Part shown: piece after piece, positions 26,903-36,762 of the stretch
How positions within the stretch are numbered: position 1 is the stretch's first letter
How the letters are laid out: each line of letters opens with the position of its first letter
Assembly (NCBI RefSeq): GCF_042433915.1
Contig: NZ_JBHLUN010000001.1
Location: 62,001 to 126,000 of the forward strand
From: Roseomonas elaeocarpi
GTDB lineage: Bacteria > Pseudomonadota > Alphaproteobacteria > Acetobacterales > Acetobacteraceae
Direction of reading: 5' to 3'
DNA length: 64,000 nt
Made by a program: the position numbers and the translations under genes
Notes under the pieces: model-generated
What the model was told of the DNA's origin: nothing
Databases searched by the model: none
What the model saw: the letters and a program-made list of their open reading frames with translations, nothing else

Positions 26903-27760
26903 GTGTTGACTCCCTTCAGATTTTGGAACGCCCTGTGATGCTCCGGACGCGAAAGTTGCGTTCAGATTGAATTGAGTGAGTGGAGTAACGAAGAGGATTT
27001 ATCCTTTCCAAGCGGCATCCGCGGCCCTTGAGCGCTAAACCTTCTCACTTGAGTGCCGGTTCGGCCATCAATCCTGGGTTTGATTCCGTAAAAGAAGACA
27101 TTCCCTCCGGTTGTGCTATCTTGCGGTCCAATGCGGGTTTCCAAAATCAGGGCAGCTCGGCTGCAGTCTTCGCAGACAAAGTCGGGAAAGACGTCGCCTG
27201 CCATAATGAAATGATCCCCATGGTTGGTCGAACGGCTTCAAAATCTGCGGCTGGCCACAACTCGCCGGAGGTTAGCAGCGAGAATGGACCTAAGCCTCGA
27301 AGGATAATGCCCAGTTGCTGAACTTTGCGGCTGCCTCGAGGATACAAAATTGCGGATTGCTGCGCACCTTGAGCCGCCTGTATGCAAAATGAACGAACTC
27401 CGTCCGCTAAGCTGGCATGGAAACGACGCGCCAGAATGAACTCATTCGCGTGCAGAGATCGGAAGGCTGGCCGGACGGACGCCAAGCCCCGGCGACGGCT
27501 CAGTGGTGCGGCGACCGGGCCGATAGGGGCGTGGTGCAAGCCCGGGCGAGATGACTGCTCTGAGGTATCGATCGCCCCATGCCTCAGCTCGACATCGGCA
27601 ACGCCCCCTCGTTCATCGGTCAGCTGATTGGGTCACCAAAAGATGAAATTTGAGAGTCTGCGTCTGAGCACTGTTGTTGCCGGCACGGCAGGAGACCGCG
27701 GCCTGCATCTTCATAATGCTGCTATAGACCCGACAGCCGATACGTAGCAGGAGCCGTGAC
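26903..27760. other. Long low-GC intergenic region
   Basis: About 860 bases between divergent genes, visibly richer in A/T (especially 26940-27420) than the rest of the window. Several frames of 60-130 codons occur on both strands; none shows a domain, good start site or codon bias. It may be a decayed insertion or an extended regulatory region. Confidence 0.4.
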
Positions 27761-30088
27761 ATGGAATACGGCCGCCGCTTCAAATTTCTCGTTTGCGCCC
27801 CGGGGTTCGATGAAGCCGACTTGGAGGGGGCACGCCTCCGCCAAATTCTCGCGGAAATCGAGGGTATGGGCTATGCCGTCACCCGCGCGCGGCGTGATGA
27901 CGATGCGGAACTCGTCGTGCGCACCGATGCGGCCATCGGTTGCATCGTGGTCGATTGGGGCAAGAAGGGGCTGCAAGGCCGCTCCGCTGCCCTGATCTCC
28001 CTCGTTCGTAAGCGCGGCCTGGACGTGCCGATCATTCTTCTGGTGCGCCGTCAGCGGCTCGAGGACATCCCTGTTGAAGTGCTGGACGACGTCGACGGGT
28101 TTGTCTTCCTTGCCGAAGAAACCCCCGACTTCATCGCCCGTAATCTTGTTTCCAGGCTGCGACAATATGCCGAGACACTGAAGACGCCTTTCTTCGGTGC
28201 CCTCGTCGACTACGCCGAGCAAGGAAACCAGCTCTGGACCTGCCCAGGGCACAATGGCGGCATGTTCTACAGCCGCAGTCCCATCGGCCGCATCTTCGTG
28301 GAACATCTCGGCCAGGCTGTCTTCCGCGATGACCTCGACAATTCCGTGCTCGAGATGGGCGACCTGCTGACGCACGAAGGTCCGGCCTTGCGGGCTCAGC
28401 AGGAAGCCGCCGAAATCTTCGGTGCTGAACGCACTTACTTCGTGCTGAACGGTACGTCGACCTCGAACAAGATTGCGCTGCAGGCTCTCCTGGCGGAGGG
28501 TGACCTTGTCCTTTTCGACCGCAACAATCACAAAGCAGCACATCACGGTGCCCTGTTCCTGGGTGAGGCGACACCGATCTTTATCGAAACGATGCGCAAC
28601 CCGCATGGGCTGATTGGCCCCATGCGCGCCGAAGCATTGGACGAGGATCGTCTACGCGCGGCCATCCGAGACAATCCCCTGGTCAAGGACCCGGAAGCCT
28701 GGAAGCGCCCCCGACCTTTCCGCGCGGCGGTGATTGAGCAGTGCACCTACGACGGTACTATCCACTCCGCCGACCAGATCATCGCCAAGATTGGCTCCCT
28801 GTGTGACTACATTCTGTTTGACGAAGCCTGGGCCGGCTTCATGAAGTTCCACCCGCTCTTCCAGGGACGGTTCGGCATGGGACTCGACAAGCTGGGCAGC
28901 GAAGGGCCTGGCATTATCGTCACTCAGAGCACGCATAAGCAGCTGGCGAGCTTCTCTCAGGCTTCGCAGATCCACGTGAAGGATAGCCATCTCGGCGAAC
29001 AGCGGCGGCGCGTCGAGCACCGCCGCTTCAACGAGATGTTCCTGCTGCACGCATCCACCAGCCCTTTTTACCCGCTCTTCGCCTCACTCGATGTCGGCGC
29101 GCAGATGATGAAGGGGCGCTCGGGCGAGGTGCTCTGGGACGACACCATCCGGCTGGGTATCGAGCTGCGCAAGAAGCTGCGCTTCACCAAGCGCGATTTC
29201 GAACTCGAGTCCGATCCCGCCAAGCGCTGGTTCTTTGAACCTTTCGTGCCGAAGACGGCGTGCATCGACGGCAGCGAGATGCCGTGGGAAGATGCGCCGA
29301 CCGATATTCTGGCCAGTAATCCGTACCATTGGTCGCTGACGCCTGCCGCCGAATGGCACGGCTTTGGCGATAATCCTGCCGGTTGGGCCATCACCGATCC
29401 GAATAAGCTGACCCTGCTCACGCCAGGCTTTGCCCAGGGGGACTATGACGAGCACGGGATTCCTGCCCCGGTTGTCGCTGAATACCTTCGCCAAAACCGC
29501 ATCGTGCCGGAGAAGAACGATCTCAACAGTTTGCTCTTCCTGCTGACCCCTGGTGTGGAAAGCAGCAAGGCGGGCACGCTGCTCGCGCACCTGATCACCT
29601 TCAAGAAGCTCCACGACACGAACGCGCCGCTCGACAAGGTGATTCCCAACTTCGTTGCTCGCCGGCCTGGACGTTACGGGCGTGAACGCCTGCGCGACCT
29701 GTGCGCGGAAATGCACGCTTTCTATCGCAGCTGTGGCATCAGCCAGCTCCAATCCGCTCAGTTCATGCGACGTCACCTCCCGGAGATGGCGATCCCGCCG
29801 AACGAGGCTGTGCGTGCGCTCGTGAAAAACAAAGTGGATTACGTGCCCCTCGATGAGACCATGGGCCGGATCGCCGCAACCCTTTGGCTCGTTTATCCGC
29901 CGGGGATCGCCACGATCATCCCTGGCGAGCGTCTCAACGACGCGGCCAGGCCTATGGTCGATTATCTCAAAGCCTTCGAAGCAGCGTGCAACCGGTTCCC
30001 CGGTTTCGAGAGCGAAGTGCAGGGCCTTTATCGTGAGACCGATCCGGACGGCCGTATCCGCTTCTACACCTACGTTGTTCGCGAGTAG
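27761..30088 (+). CDS. Orn/Lys/Arg-family PLP decarboxylase
   Basis: A 775-residue fold-type I PLP decarboxylase. It has the N-terminal receiver-like wing domain (about 1-125), the PLP barrel with HNGGMFYSRSPIGR and NGTSTSNKIALQALL, FDEAWAGFMKFHP, the Schiff-base Lys393 in THKQLASFSQAS, and the C-terminal domain (TPGVESSKAGTLLAHLI). The length and the wing domain place it with inducible AdiA/CadA/SpeF-type enzymes rather than alanine-racemase-fold decarboxylases. It makes a polyamine precursor (agmatine, cadaverine or putrescine) and consumes a proton, so acid resistance or polyamine supply is likely. No matching antiporter is adjacent. AGGAG lies eight bases before the ATG. Confidence 0.9.
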   Translation: MEYGRRFKFLVCAPGFDEADLEGARLRQILAEIEGMGYAVTRARRDDDAELVVRTDAAIGCIVVDWGKKGLQGRSAALISLVRKRGLDVPIILLVRRQRLEDIPVEVLDDVDGFVFLAEETPDFIARNLVSRLRQYAETLKTPFFGALVDYAEQGNQLWTCPGHNGGMFYSRSPIGRIFVEHLGQAVFRDDLDNSVLEMGDLLTHEGPALRAQQEAAEIFGAERTYFVLNGTSTSNKIALQALLAEGDLVLFDRNNHKAAHHGALFLGEATPIFIETMRNPHGLIGPMRAEALDEDRLRAAIRDNPLVKDPEAWKRPRPFRAAVIEQCTYDGTIHSADQIIAKIGSLCDYILFDEAWAGFMKFHPLFQGRFGMGLDKLGSEGPGIIVTQSTHKQLASFSQASQIHVKDSHLGEQRRRVEHRRFNEMFLLHASTSPFYPLFASLDVGAQMMKGRSGEVLWDDTIRLGIELRKKLRFTKRDFELESDPAKRWFFEPFVPKTACIDGSEMPWEDAPTDILASNPYHWSLTPAAEWHGFGDNPAGWAITDPNKLTLLTPGFAQGDYDEHGIPAPVVAEYLRQNRIVPEKNDLNSLLFLLTPGVESSKAGTLLAHLITFKKLHDTNAPLDKVIPNFVARRPGRYGRERLRDLCAEMHAFYRSCGISQLQSAQFMRRHLPEMAIPPNEAVRALVKNKVDYVPLDETMGRIAATLWLVYPPGIATIIPGERLNDAARPMVDYLKAFEAACNRFPGFESEVQGLYRETDPDGRIRFYTYVVRE

Positions 30089-30542
30089 CCTGGAAACGTT
30101 ACCCCGCTCGCCTGCACGATCTTGAACGGCAGAGATCGAGCGCCCGAAACCTAGACCTCCGAAGCCCGCAAACGGCTGTGCAACGTGCGCAGCCAGCGTC
30201 CGCAGGATGTCTCCACCAACGCGCGAGATCAATAATGGGCTCGGTGACAGTGCTGGGCGGCTGCGCGCGGCCGAGGGCTTGAGTGACGCGCCGCGAGATC
30301 CTGGCGCCCGCTGACGAAGTGATATCCGAGCGTAGGAAGCGCGTCAGCCCGAGGCCGCAGCGGCTCCGACGGCACGTAGCAGCCCCTTCTCGTCGTGTCG
30401 TGACGTCTAGGCCTTAGCCGTTCATTTCGCCGGCGGTGCCACCAGTCCCCGCACCGACACCGTTCAGTTAATTAGGGACAGAGGCTATCCATCCGCCACC
30501 GCGCCAGACCGGGCGAGCTGAAGCCCGCCCGGCCCGGATGGC
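30089..30542. other. Intergenic region after the decarboxylase
   Basis: These 450 bases separate convergent genes. The only structure recognised is the hairpin at 30509-30532. Confidence 0.4.
30509..30532 (-). terminator. Hairpin after the nucleotidase/RTX gene
   Basis: On the minus strand CCGGGCG-GGCT and AGCT-CGCCCGG form an 11-pair stem (one G-T pair) with a two-base loop, 10 bases beyond the stop codon at 30543. No T-run follows. Confidence 0.5.
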
Positions 30543-33500
30543 TCAGATCAGGTCGAGGCCTTGCTGCGCCAGCCCGGTGAGAACCTGCGTCGTCTCGGCC
30601 GAGCTATAGAAGGCCACTTCCACTTCAGCCCGGCTGAGGCCGGCACCCAGCGCATCCGTCCAGTACTGCGCACCGGCCGCATCCGCCTGACGATCGAAAT
30701 GGCTCTCATAGAGGGCTGTCACGAAGTTCTCGTCGGTCGTTCCATCGTAGCGGGTGTGGAACTCGACCGAATTCGCGAAGGCACGCACCAGATCGGCTTC
30801 AGCGACACCCTTCTCCAACTGGCTCGACCAGAAGTCCAACCCGCCGGCCTCAGCGCCACGACCGAGAACAGCCTGGTAGGCATGTCCGACTTCCAGCGCC
30901 TGAAGATTGCCCACCAGCACACCCTGCGTCGCCAGGCCAGTCGGATCCGCGGCCGCCTCGGCTGAGCTGATGATGGTGAGCGCGACCTGCGCCCGGGTCG
31001 AGGTGCCGGCGTCCAGCAGCCCGGTCCAGTAGGCTTCGCCATCCGCGTCCACCTCACGCCCCAGCACCGCGTCGGCGTAGAGGTGTCGCACGAAGTCGCC
31101 GTTCGAGAGCGTACTGGTGGCCGCGGCCGCTTCGTCGCTGTTGGCGACCGAAACCGCGAGATCTTCCAGCGTACCGCCCGCCCGCAGGTAGTTCATCGAC
31201 AGGGCGAGGTCGAGCGCGCCTGCCTCACGGTCCAGCAGCGCCTGGTACAGCAGCGCGACCTTGACGCCGGTGTCCTGCGCATCGAACTGCAGCTCACCAT
31301 CCGCGAAGCGCACGGTTTCCACGCCGGACCAGTGCGTGGTGTTCGAGTCGCCGCCGCTGTCGACCCAGGTGAAGGCATTCACGCCACCGCCGATCGCCTT
31401 GGTCAAGCCGCCGTCGGCTCGACCGAGCGCCGTGAAGACCAGCGTGTCCTGGCCGCCAGTATCGACCACCGTGTCGCGGCCGGTGCTGACCAAGAAGATG
31501 TCGTTGCCCGTTCCACCCTGGAGGAGGTCGCTGCCCGTGGTGCCCGTGAGCGTGCTGCCGCCCTCGAACGCAGTCTGGGCCGCCTGGAACACGCTGTCGG
31601 TCTGCACCGCCAGGTTCTGGATGCGGGTGTCACCGCTCTGCGCCGTGTCGGCCTGGGCGAAGGCGTAGTCCTGATCGGCGTACTTGGCGCGCATATAGGC
31701 GGCAAGCGCCCACTGCTCGCTACCGGCCGCCGGCCCGGTGATGCCGAGCTCGGTTCCGGCCGCGGCCAGGGTCTCGCTGTTCAGCAGATCGACGCGATCC
31801 TCGGCGTAGAACTTCAACGGGTTGTTATCGCCGCCGGTGGTGATGAAGTCGAAGGTGGCGATGCGGATGGTGCGGTCGGCGTCGCCAACCAGCACGCCGT
31901 CTTGGATCAGGACGTCGGCCACGCTGCCGTCGTCGTCCAGGATGGCGGCATTGGCCACGCGGCTGCCGGCCGTGACCACGCTGCCGTCCGTCGTGCTGAG
32001 AACCTGCGCCGTGCCGGCGGGATCGAAGCTGTAGGCCAGGCCGCCGTACTGGTCGAAGCCGCCGGGCGTGGTACCCGGGTTATAAAGGGCGGCGTTCCAT
32101 TCCAGCAGCTGCTTCAGCTCCGCCGCGGTGACGGTGACCAGCGACAGGTTGTTGTTGAAGCGAAGCGAGTTCTCGATATCCAGCTGGCTCACGCCGCCCA
32201 GCGCCTTGCCTGCATCGGGGTTGGCCGCCGGCGGCAGCGGCGTCGCCGTGGCGTCCGAGGCATAGGAGCCGATCTCGGCGCGGATGCCGCCGCCATTGTG
32301 CAGGGCCACAGTCACCGAGCCGTCCACCAGCCGCCCGGCATACAGGAAGGCGTCGGCGGTCAGGTTGCCGAGGTTGGTTTCCTCGGTACGCACGGAGTTG
32401 CGCAGACCGTTGAGGTAGACGTCGGAGTAGCCGAAGACGTTGCCGTCCTTGCTCTCGATCACGGTGCCGATCGCGTCGGTCAGCTCCGCGACCGTGCCAC
32501 CGCGCGTGCCCTCGGCGAAGGGATCCTCGCTGCCCCACAGCGCCGCGACGTTGGCGTCGGTGGTGGCGATGGGCCCGTTCAGCGCCGGGTCGATCGCGTC
32601 GGTCTGGATCACGCCATTCGCGTCGAAGGTGACGTTCAGGCGGCCGACATAAGAATACTCGTTGCCGGTGTTCACCACCACGACCGGGTTACCGTCGGCG
32701 CCGGTCCGCACCACTGGGTAGGTCTGCGCCGCGGTGTCGCCGTTCGCCAGCACGTCGTCGCCGTCGGCGAAGATCTGGTGGCTGCCGCCGGCGACGATCA
32801 CGTCCACGCCCGTCAGCTTGGTCGCGAGGTCGAGCTCCAGCTGATACTGCTGAAGGTGGCTCAGCAGGATGATCTTGTTCAGCCCCTGGGCGATCATCTG
32901 GTCGACGTAGGGCTGCAGCACCGCGGCGAGTTCGTCGGTATTGTCCACCCCGCCGTCACCGGCTGGGTCCTTCACTGTGACGCTGCCGACGCTGGTGAGG
33001 CTCGCCTCGAGCTGGGTGGTGACGCCCAGGATGCCGATCTTCTGGCCGCCTTCCTCGATCACGCTCCAGGGCGCGATCTGCTGATCCGTCGCGAGCGCCG
33101 CCAGCGCGGTGGGGGAGGCGAGGTCGGCCGCCGTCGCGCCGTAGCTGGCGGCGTCACGCAGCTCCGTCGTGTAGAGCCCCTGCAGCGCGGCGTCGCCCGA
33201 GAAGTCGAGGTCGGCGGACAGGAAGGGAAACAGGGCGCCGATATTGGTGACCGAGGTGCTGGTCGTGCCGGTGCCCTTGATGAAGTCGATCGCGTCGGCG
33301 AAGGCGTTGGTGCCGAGGTCGAGGTCGTGGTTGCCGATCGTGGAGGCCTGGACGCCGATGGCGTTCAGGATGGCGATGTCGGCACGCGCCGCGGCCAGGG
33401 TCAGGCCCGACAGCTGCTCGGCCGGCACGCCCAGGATATGGGCATAAGCGTCGATCAGCGCCGCGCGGACCGTGGGATCCGTGCCGGCGGCGATAAAGGG

Positions 33501-35117
33501 ACCGGGGATGAAGTTGTCGCCGGAGGACAGGGTGATGCTGTTGGGAACCTCATCCTCCAGCTTGTCCACGATCGCGGCGAAGTTCTTCGCGCGGTCCACC
33601 GCGAGCAGGCCGGCCTCGAAGTCCGAGCCGTGCAGGATCTGCAGGGTGTAGCTGCCGTCACTCGTCTCTTCGTTCAGCGCGACGGCGCGGGTGTTGCCGC
33701 TGGTCTCATTGCCGATCAGCAGTTCCGCGGAGCCCGAAGTGGACTCCTCGGCCGGCACGAAGGTGAACACTTCCGGCGCCACGTCGCCCTCGTTGGCGAT
33801 CGTGCCGGCGTAGCTCACATCGGCTGGACCGTCGATGCGAAAGGCCATGATGGCGTTGGACCGCTCCAGCCCCGCGAAAGCGTAGAGCTGCCCATTCACC
33901 GTGCCGAGGGTGATGCCCTCCGGTTCCGGGCCCTTGTTGTCGGAGCGGCTGTCGTCGAGCAGCTCGGGGTAATCGGCGGCAAGCGTCCGCTCGATCAGGT
34001 CGCCAGAGTCGTAGGTCTGTACCAGGCCGGTGTCGGTCACTTCCCAGATCGAGATGCTGCGCGCGCCGAAGGTGGTGATGACGTCGATGTCGCCGTCACC
34101 ATCCGTGTCGCCATCCACCGTCGAAACATTGAGGCGGCCGAGTGCGTCGTCCGCCTGCAGCGCGGCCGCGTCGGGAAAGATGGTCGGGTCGAGTGTGAGG
34201 GTGGAAAGCCGGGCGGAGTCGACGTAGTCGCCCCATTCCCGCGTGTCGCCCTCGTTGGCGGTGACGAGGTAGGTTACGCCATCCTGCTGGAAGGTGGCGA
34301 TGCCGTCGGGCATGTAGAGGCCGCTGACCGGCCAGTTGGCGATGTTGACACCACCGTCACGGTCGGAGGCATCGAAGCCGTTGCCTTCCAGTGAAAAATC
34401 CTTGGTGCCCAGCGGCAGCACGGCGGTGAAGGCCGGTCCGCCCTTGGCAGTGAGGTCCAGCACGCCGATGGCGTTGTTTTCCTGCAGGGTCACGTAGGCC
34501 TTGGTGCCATCGGCCGAGAGGGCGATGTACTCGGGCTCGATGTCGGTGGCCGCTGTGGTGCCTTCCGGCCCGGTGATCCGCACGCCGCTGGCCACCAGCG
34601 CCGCGGTGTCGAAGCTGCCGAAGCCGGCAAAGCTGGCGACGCCGGTGGCGACGTCGATCACCGCCACGCCGCCTACCGGATCGGCCGTGTAGTCCGGCGC
34701 CGGCTCACCTTCGATCGCCACCAGCACCTGCGTGCCGTCGGCGGTGAACACCACGTTGTCGGGAACTGCGCCCACGGTCACGGTGCGCAGCAGGGTGGCG
34801 GAGGTTCCGGCCGCGTCCAGCTCGTAGAAGGCCACCGTACCGTTGGTGGCGGGCTCGGGGCCGTCATAGGTCACGGCCACGATATTGCCGGATACGGCGA
34901 CGCTGTTGCCGCTGCCCAAGGTTCCGAGGTCGCTCTTCGGCAGGCTGAAGCGGAGCGCGCCGTCGGAGGCCTGCAGCACGTCCACCCCGTTCGGTCCCAG
35001 GCTCAGGACGATCTGGCGAGTCGCGTCGTACTCCACGACTTCGGCTCCGCCCGCAACGGCACCTGCCGCGCTGCTGTTGTTGAAGCTCCAGAGCGAGCTC
35101 GCCGTCAGACCGGCCAT
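30543..35117 (-). CDS. Large secreted choice-of-anchor I / 5'-nucleotidase / RTX / DUF4214 protein
   Basis: A 1524-residue multidomain protein. Residues about 1-480 form a choice-of-anchor I beta-propeller-like module (VAVTYDGPEPATNGTVAFYE, GPEPEGITLG). Residues about 490-800 are a calcineurin-like phosphoesterase of the 5'-nucleotidase family with blocks HGSDFEAG, SSGDNFIPGPF, TIGNHDLDLG, LLSHLQQYQ and GGSHQIFA. About 830-1150 is the 5'-nucleotidase C-terminal domain (NLGNLTADAFLYAG, HNGGGIRAEIG). One RTX stretch (GTTGSDLLQGGTGNDIF) near 1200 is followed by DUF4214 repeats to the end (DREAGALDLALSMNYLRAGG; GRGAEAGGLDFWSSQLEKG; DRQADAAGAQYWTDALGAG). There is no signal peptide, so type I secretion is likely. 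Expected function: extracellular release of phosphate from nucleotides or cyclic nucleotides. Confidence 0.9.
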   Translation of the reverse strand: MAGLTASSLWSFNNSSAAGAVAGGAEVVEYDATRQIVLSLGPNGVDVLQASDGALRFSLPKSDLGTLGSGNSVAVSGNIVAVTYDGPEPATNGTVAFYELDAAGTSATLLRTVTVGAVPDNVVFTADGTQVLVAIEGEPAPDYTADPVGGVAVIDVATGVASFAGFGSFDTAALVASGVRITGPEGTTAATDIEPEYIALSADGTKAYVTLQENNAIGVLDLTAKGGPAFTAVLPLGTKDFSLEGNGFDASDRDGGVNIANWPVSGLYMPDGIATFQQDGVTYLVTANEGDTREWGDYVDSARLSTLTLDPTIFPDAAALQADDALGRLNVSTVDGDTDGDGDIDVITTFGARSISIWEVTDTGLVQTYDSGDLIERTLAADYPELLDDSRSDNKGPEPEGITLGTVNGQLYAFAGLERSNAIMAFRIDGPADVSYAGTIANEGDVAPEVFTFVPAEESTSGSAELLIGNETSGNTRAVALNEETSDGSYTLQILHGSDFEAGLLAVDRAKNFAAIVDKLEDEVPNSITLSSGDNFIPGPFIAAGTDPTVRAALIDAYAHILGVPAEQLSGLTLAAARADIAILNAIGVQASTIGNHDLDLGTNAFADAIDFIKGTGTTSTSVTNIGALFPFLSADLDFSGDAALQGLYTTELRDAASYGATAADLASPTALAALATDQQIAPWSVIEEGGQKIGILGVTTQLEASLTSVGSVTVKDPAGDGGVDNTDELAAVLQPYVDQMIAQGLNKIILLSHLQQYQLELDLATKLTGVDVIVAGGSHQIFADGDDVLANGDTAAQTYPVVRTGADGNPVVVVNTGNEYSYVGRLNVTFDANGVIQTDAIDPALNGPIATTDANVAALWGSEDPFAEGTRGGTVAELTDAIGTVIESKDGNVFGYSDVYLNGLRNSVRTEETNLGNLTADAFLYAGRLVDGSVTVALHNGGGIRAEIGSYASDATATPLPPAANPDAGKALGGVSQLDIENSLRFNNNLSLVTVTAAELKQLLEWNAALYNPGTTPGGFDQYGGLAYSFDPAGTAQVLSTTDGSVVTAGSRVANAAILDDDGSVADVLIQDGVLVGDADRTIRIATFDFITTGGDNNPLKFYAEDRVDLLNSETLAAAGTELGITGPAAGSEQWALAAYMRAKYADQDYAFAQADTAQSGDTRIQNLAVQTDSVFQAAQTAFEGGSTLTGTTGSDLLQGGTGNDIFLVSTGRDTVVDTGGQDTLVFTALGRADGGLTKAIGGGVNAFTWVDSGGDSNTTHWSGVETVRFADGELQFDAQDTGVKVALLYQALLDREAGALDLALSMNYLRAGGTLEDLAVSVANSDEAAAATSTLSNGDFVRHLYADAVLGREVDADGEAYWTGLLDAGTSTRAQVALTIISSAEAAADPTGLATQGVLVGNLQALEVGHAYQAVLGRGAEAGGLDFWSSQLEKGVAEADLVRAFANSVEFHTRYDGTTDENFVTALYESHFDRQADAAGAQYWTDALGAGLSRAEVEVAFYSSAETTQVLTGLAQQGLDLI

Positions 35118-35440
35118 GTGTTCGCCTACCTTCCCGAGGATATTGGAAGGCGCATTACAGGTAGATTAACGGTTCATCATGCATGGTTTTGTGACAATTC
35201 CGGCCGGGTAGAATGCGGCCACCCCACTGTTGCGAAGGAGCCTTGTCAGAGGCTTTGCAGGCCGAAGTCCGCCGAATGGTGGCGGGTAAGCCGTGGAATA
35301 CCGGCGTGGAAAGCTAAACTCTGCCTTGATGCCGGAGGCCCGGGGCATGCTCCGGCACGGATGCTGAGGCTGACCCACCAGCTTCCATTCGACCTCCCGA
35401 AACCTTCCTCCAAACTAAGGGCTAAAGGGTCGGCACCTCC
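35118..35440. other. Intergenic region upstream of the nucleotidase gene
   Basis: Divergent spacer with the promoter of the 30543-35117 gene. On the minus strand TTGTCACAAAAC resembles one half of a Pho box, but the second half does not match. The missing N-terminal half of the CorA-like remnant is not found here in any frame. Confidence 0.4.
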
Positions 35441-35938
35441 TTGATGGACCCGCCGCGAAGTCTTGGTGGGTGGTCCTCCGTCTTCTCCTTCTCGCCGCCT
35501 GGAGGCCCCATCCTGCTGCTGAACCGTCGGCTCGAGCCGGTCGTACAGCGCTACGTGGAACTGGCTGACTTCGCGCCTGACTGGCTCGATCAGGGGGGCC
35601 ATGATGTACGGCGCGCCGCCGCCCGGCTGGAGGGGCTGCAGCGCTCGGTTGCGGCCCTGCAGGAGCGCGGCCGCATTGCCCAGGATCAACTGGCCGCGCT
35701 GACCTCGGAAGAAACCAATCAGCGCCTCATGGTGCTCTCCGTCCTCACGGCCATCCTGCTGCCTCCCACCCTGGTGACCGGCTTCTTCGGCATGAACACG
35801 AGCGGTCTTCCGGGAACTGCGAGTGCGAGCGGCACTTGGTGGGCCGTTGGAGCCATGCTGCTCGCAGCGGGGTTGGCCGTTCTGGTTCTGGTGAGGCTCG
35901 AACTGCTGCAGTGGCGAGCGCGCCAGCACCGCAAGTAA
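35441..35938 (+). pseudogene. CorA-family magnesium transporter, C-terminal remnant
   Basis: The 165-codon frame matches only the C-terminal half of CorA/ZntB transporters: a stalk-helix stretch (LQRSVAALQERGRIAQDQLAA, broken here as LQRSVAALQERG then RIAQDQLAA), the first membrane helix VLTAILLPPTLVTGFFGMN with the diagnostic GMN motif, and a second helix (WWAVGAMLLAAGLAVLVLV). The N-terminal cytoplasmic funnel (about 150-200 residues) is absent. The first 20 residues look unrelated, so it is probably a decayed gene. A shortened pore-only protein cannot be excluded. Confidence 0.7.
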
Positions 35939-36123
35939 CCTGTCCGCATGCTTCAAAGCCCGAAGCGTTGGCGTGGGGCAGATTTCGTGAGTTACCCCAA
36001 GAGAACGTCAGAGCCAGAACTTCGTTGGGTGGACGATGAACTCGCCTCGTGCAGGCCGTTCAGCAGTTTGACGAAGAGCCCGCCGGGTCAGGATGGCCGG
36101 TCAGAGCAAGGTAAAGGTGGTGA

Positions 36124-36609
36124 ATGCCTGTCGAGATCGAGCGCAAGTTCCTGGTGCAAGGTGACCGGTGGCGTGCCGGGTGTACACAGATCCACGAGTT
36201 CCGCCAGGGCTACCTGATGTCGCATGAAGGTGCTGGCGCAACCGTACGCGTCCGCATCTTCGGTGACCACGCCTTCTTGACGATCAAGGGTGCCAAGTCG
36301 CCCAGTCGGGCAGAGTACGAGTACCCCATTCCTCCTGCCGATGCTGAGGAAATCCTGCGATCGCTCTGCGGCGATCGCTTGATCGAGAAGCGCCGTCACT
36401 GCGTGCCCCATCAAGGCCTCATCTGGAGCGTGGATGTTTTTTCCGGATCGCTGGCCGGTCTTATCCTGGCCGAGGTCGAGTTGAGCCACCCTGAGCAGCC
36501 ACTGGCGCTGCCATCCTGGGTGGGACCGGAAGTGACAGCAGATCATCGATACCGGAACTCGGTTCTTGCCCGCAGTACGACACCTCCCAGGGAAAAGCTG
36601 AAGGTCTGA
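36124..36609 (+). CDS. CYTH-domain protein (triphosphate tunnel metalloenzyme family)
   Basis: A 161-residue single-domain protein starting with the defining EIERKFL motif (4-10). The alternating charged strands of the eight-stranded tunnel follow: RQGYLMSHEGAGATVRVRIF, then AFLTIKGA, RAEYEYPIP, KRRHCVPHQGLIWSVDVFSG and LAEVELSHPEQP. Members hydrolyse inorganic triphosphate or other triphosphates with Mg2+ or Mn2+. AAGGTGGTGA precedes the ATG. It stands alone between the CorA remnant and a convergent gene of unknown function. Confidence 0.88.
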   Translation: MPVEIERKFLVQGDRWRAGCTQIHEFRQGYLMSHEGAGATVRVRIFGDHAFLTIKGAKSPSRAEYEYPIPPADAEEILRSLCGDRLIEKRRHCVPHQGLIWSVDVFSGSLAGLILAEVELSHPEQPLALPSWVGPEVTADHRYRNSVLARSTTPPREKLKV

Positions 36610-36762
36610 GGCCGGCGACCCTCCCCGGACGAGGTCACCCGATCGGGCCAGCAGGGAAGCAATGCCGGAGAGCCTGTTGATCCCTGACCCCTTCCGAAGC
36701 ACGCCGCGACCGACCCGCGCCGCGACCCCATCCAGCAGCGCGCGGATGAAGCCTATGATCTT

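Noticed and set aside
27579..27653. Short frame starting MPQLDIGN, similar to the beginning of ATP synthase b' subunits
   Set aside because: Only the first few residues look alike, the frame ends after 24 codons, and no membrane helix follows.
27642..27747. Possible 34-codon leader peptide before the decarboxylase
   Set aside because: No ribosome binding site and no run of regulatory amino acids (Arg, Lys, Orn codons) that would suggest attenuation.
31083..34394. Open frame of 1103 codons antisense to the nucleotidase/RTX gene
   Set aside because: Its product is rich in Arg, Gly, Val and Ala with no domain, as expected for the mirror frame of a high-GC gene. The opposite strand carries clear motifs throughout.
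35160..35220. Pho box upstream of the nucleotidase gene
   Set aside because: TTGTCACAAAAC fits one half and spacer, but the second half-site has mostly mismatches; not enough to call a feature.
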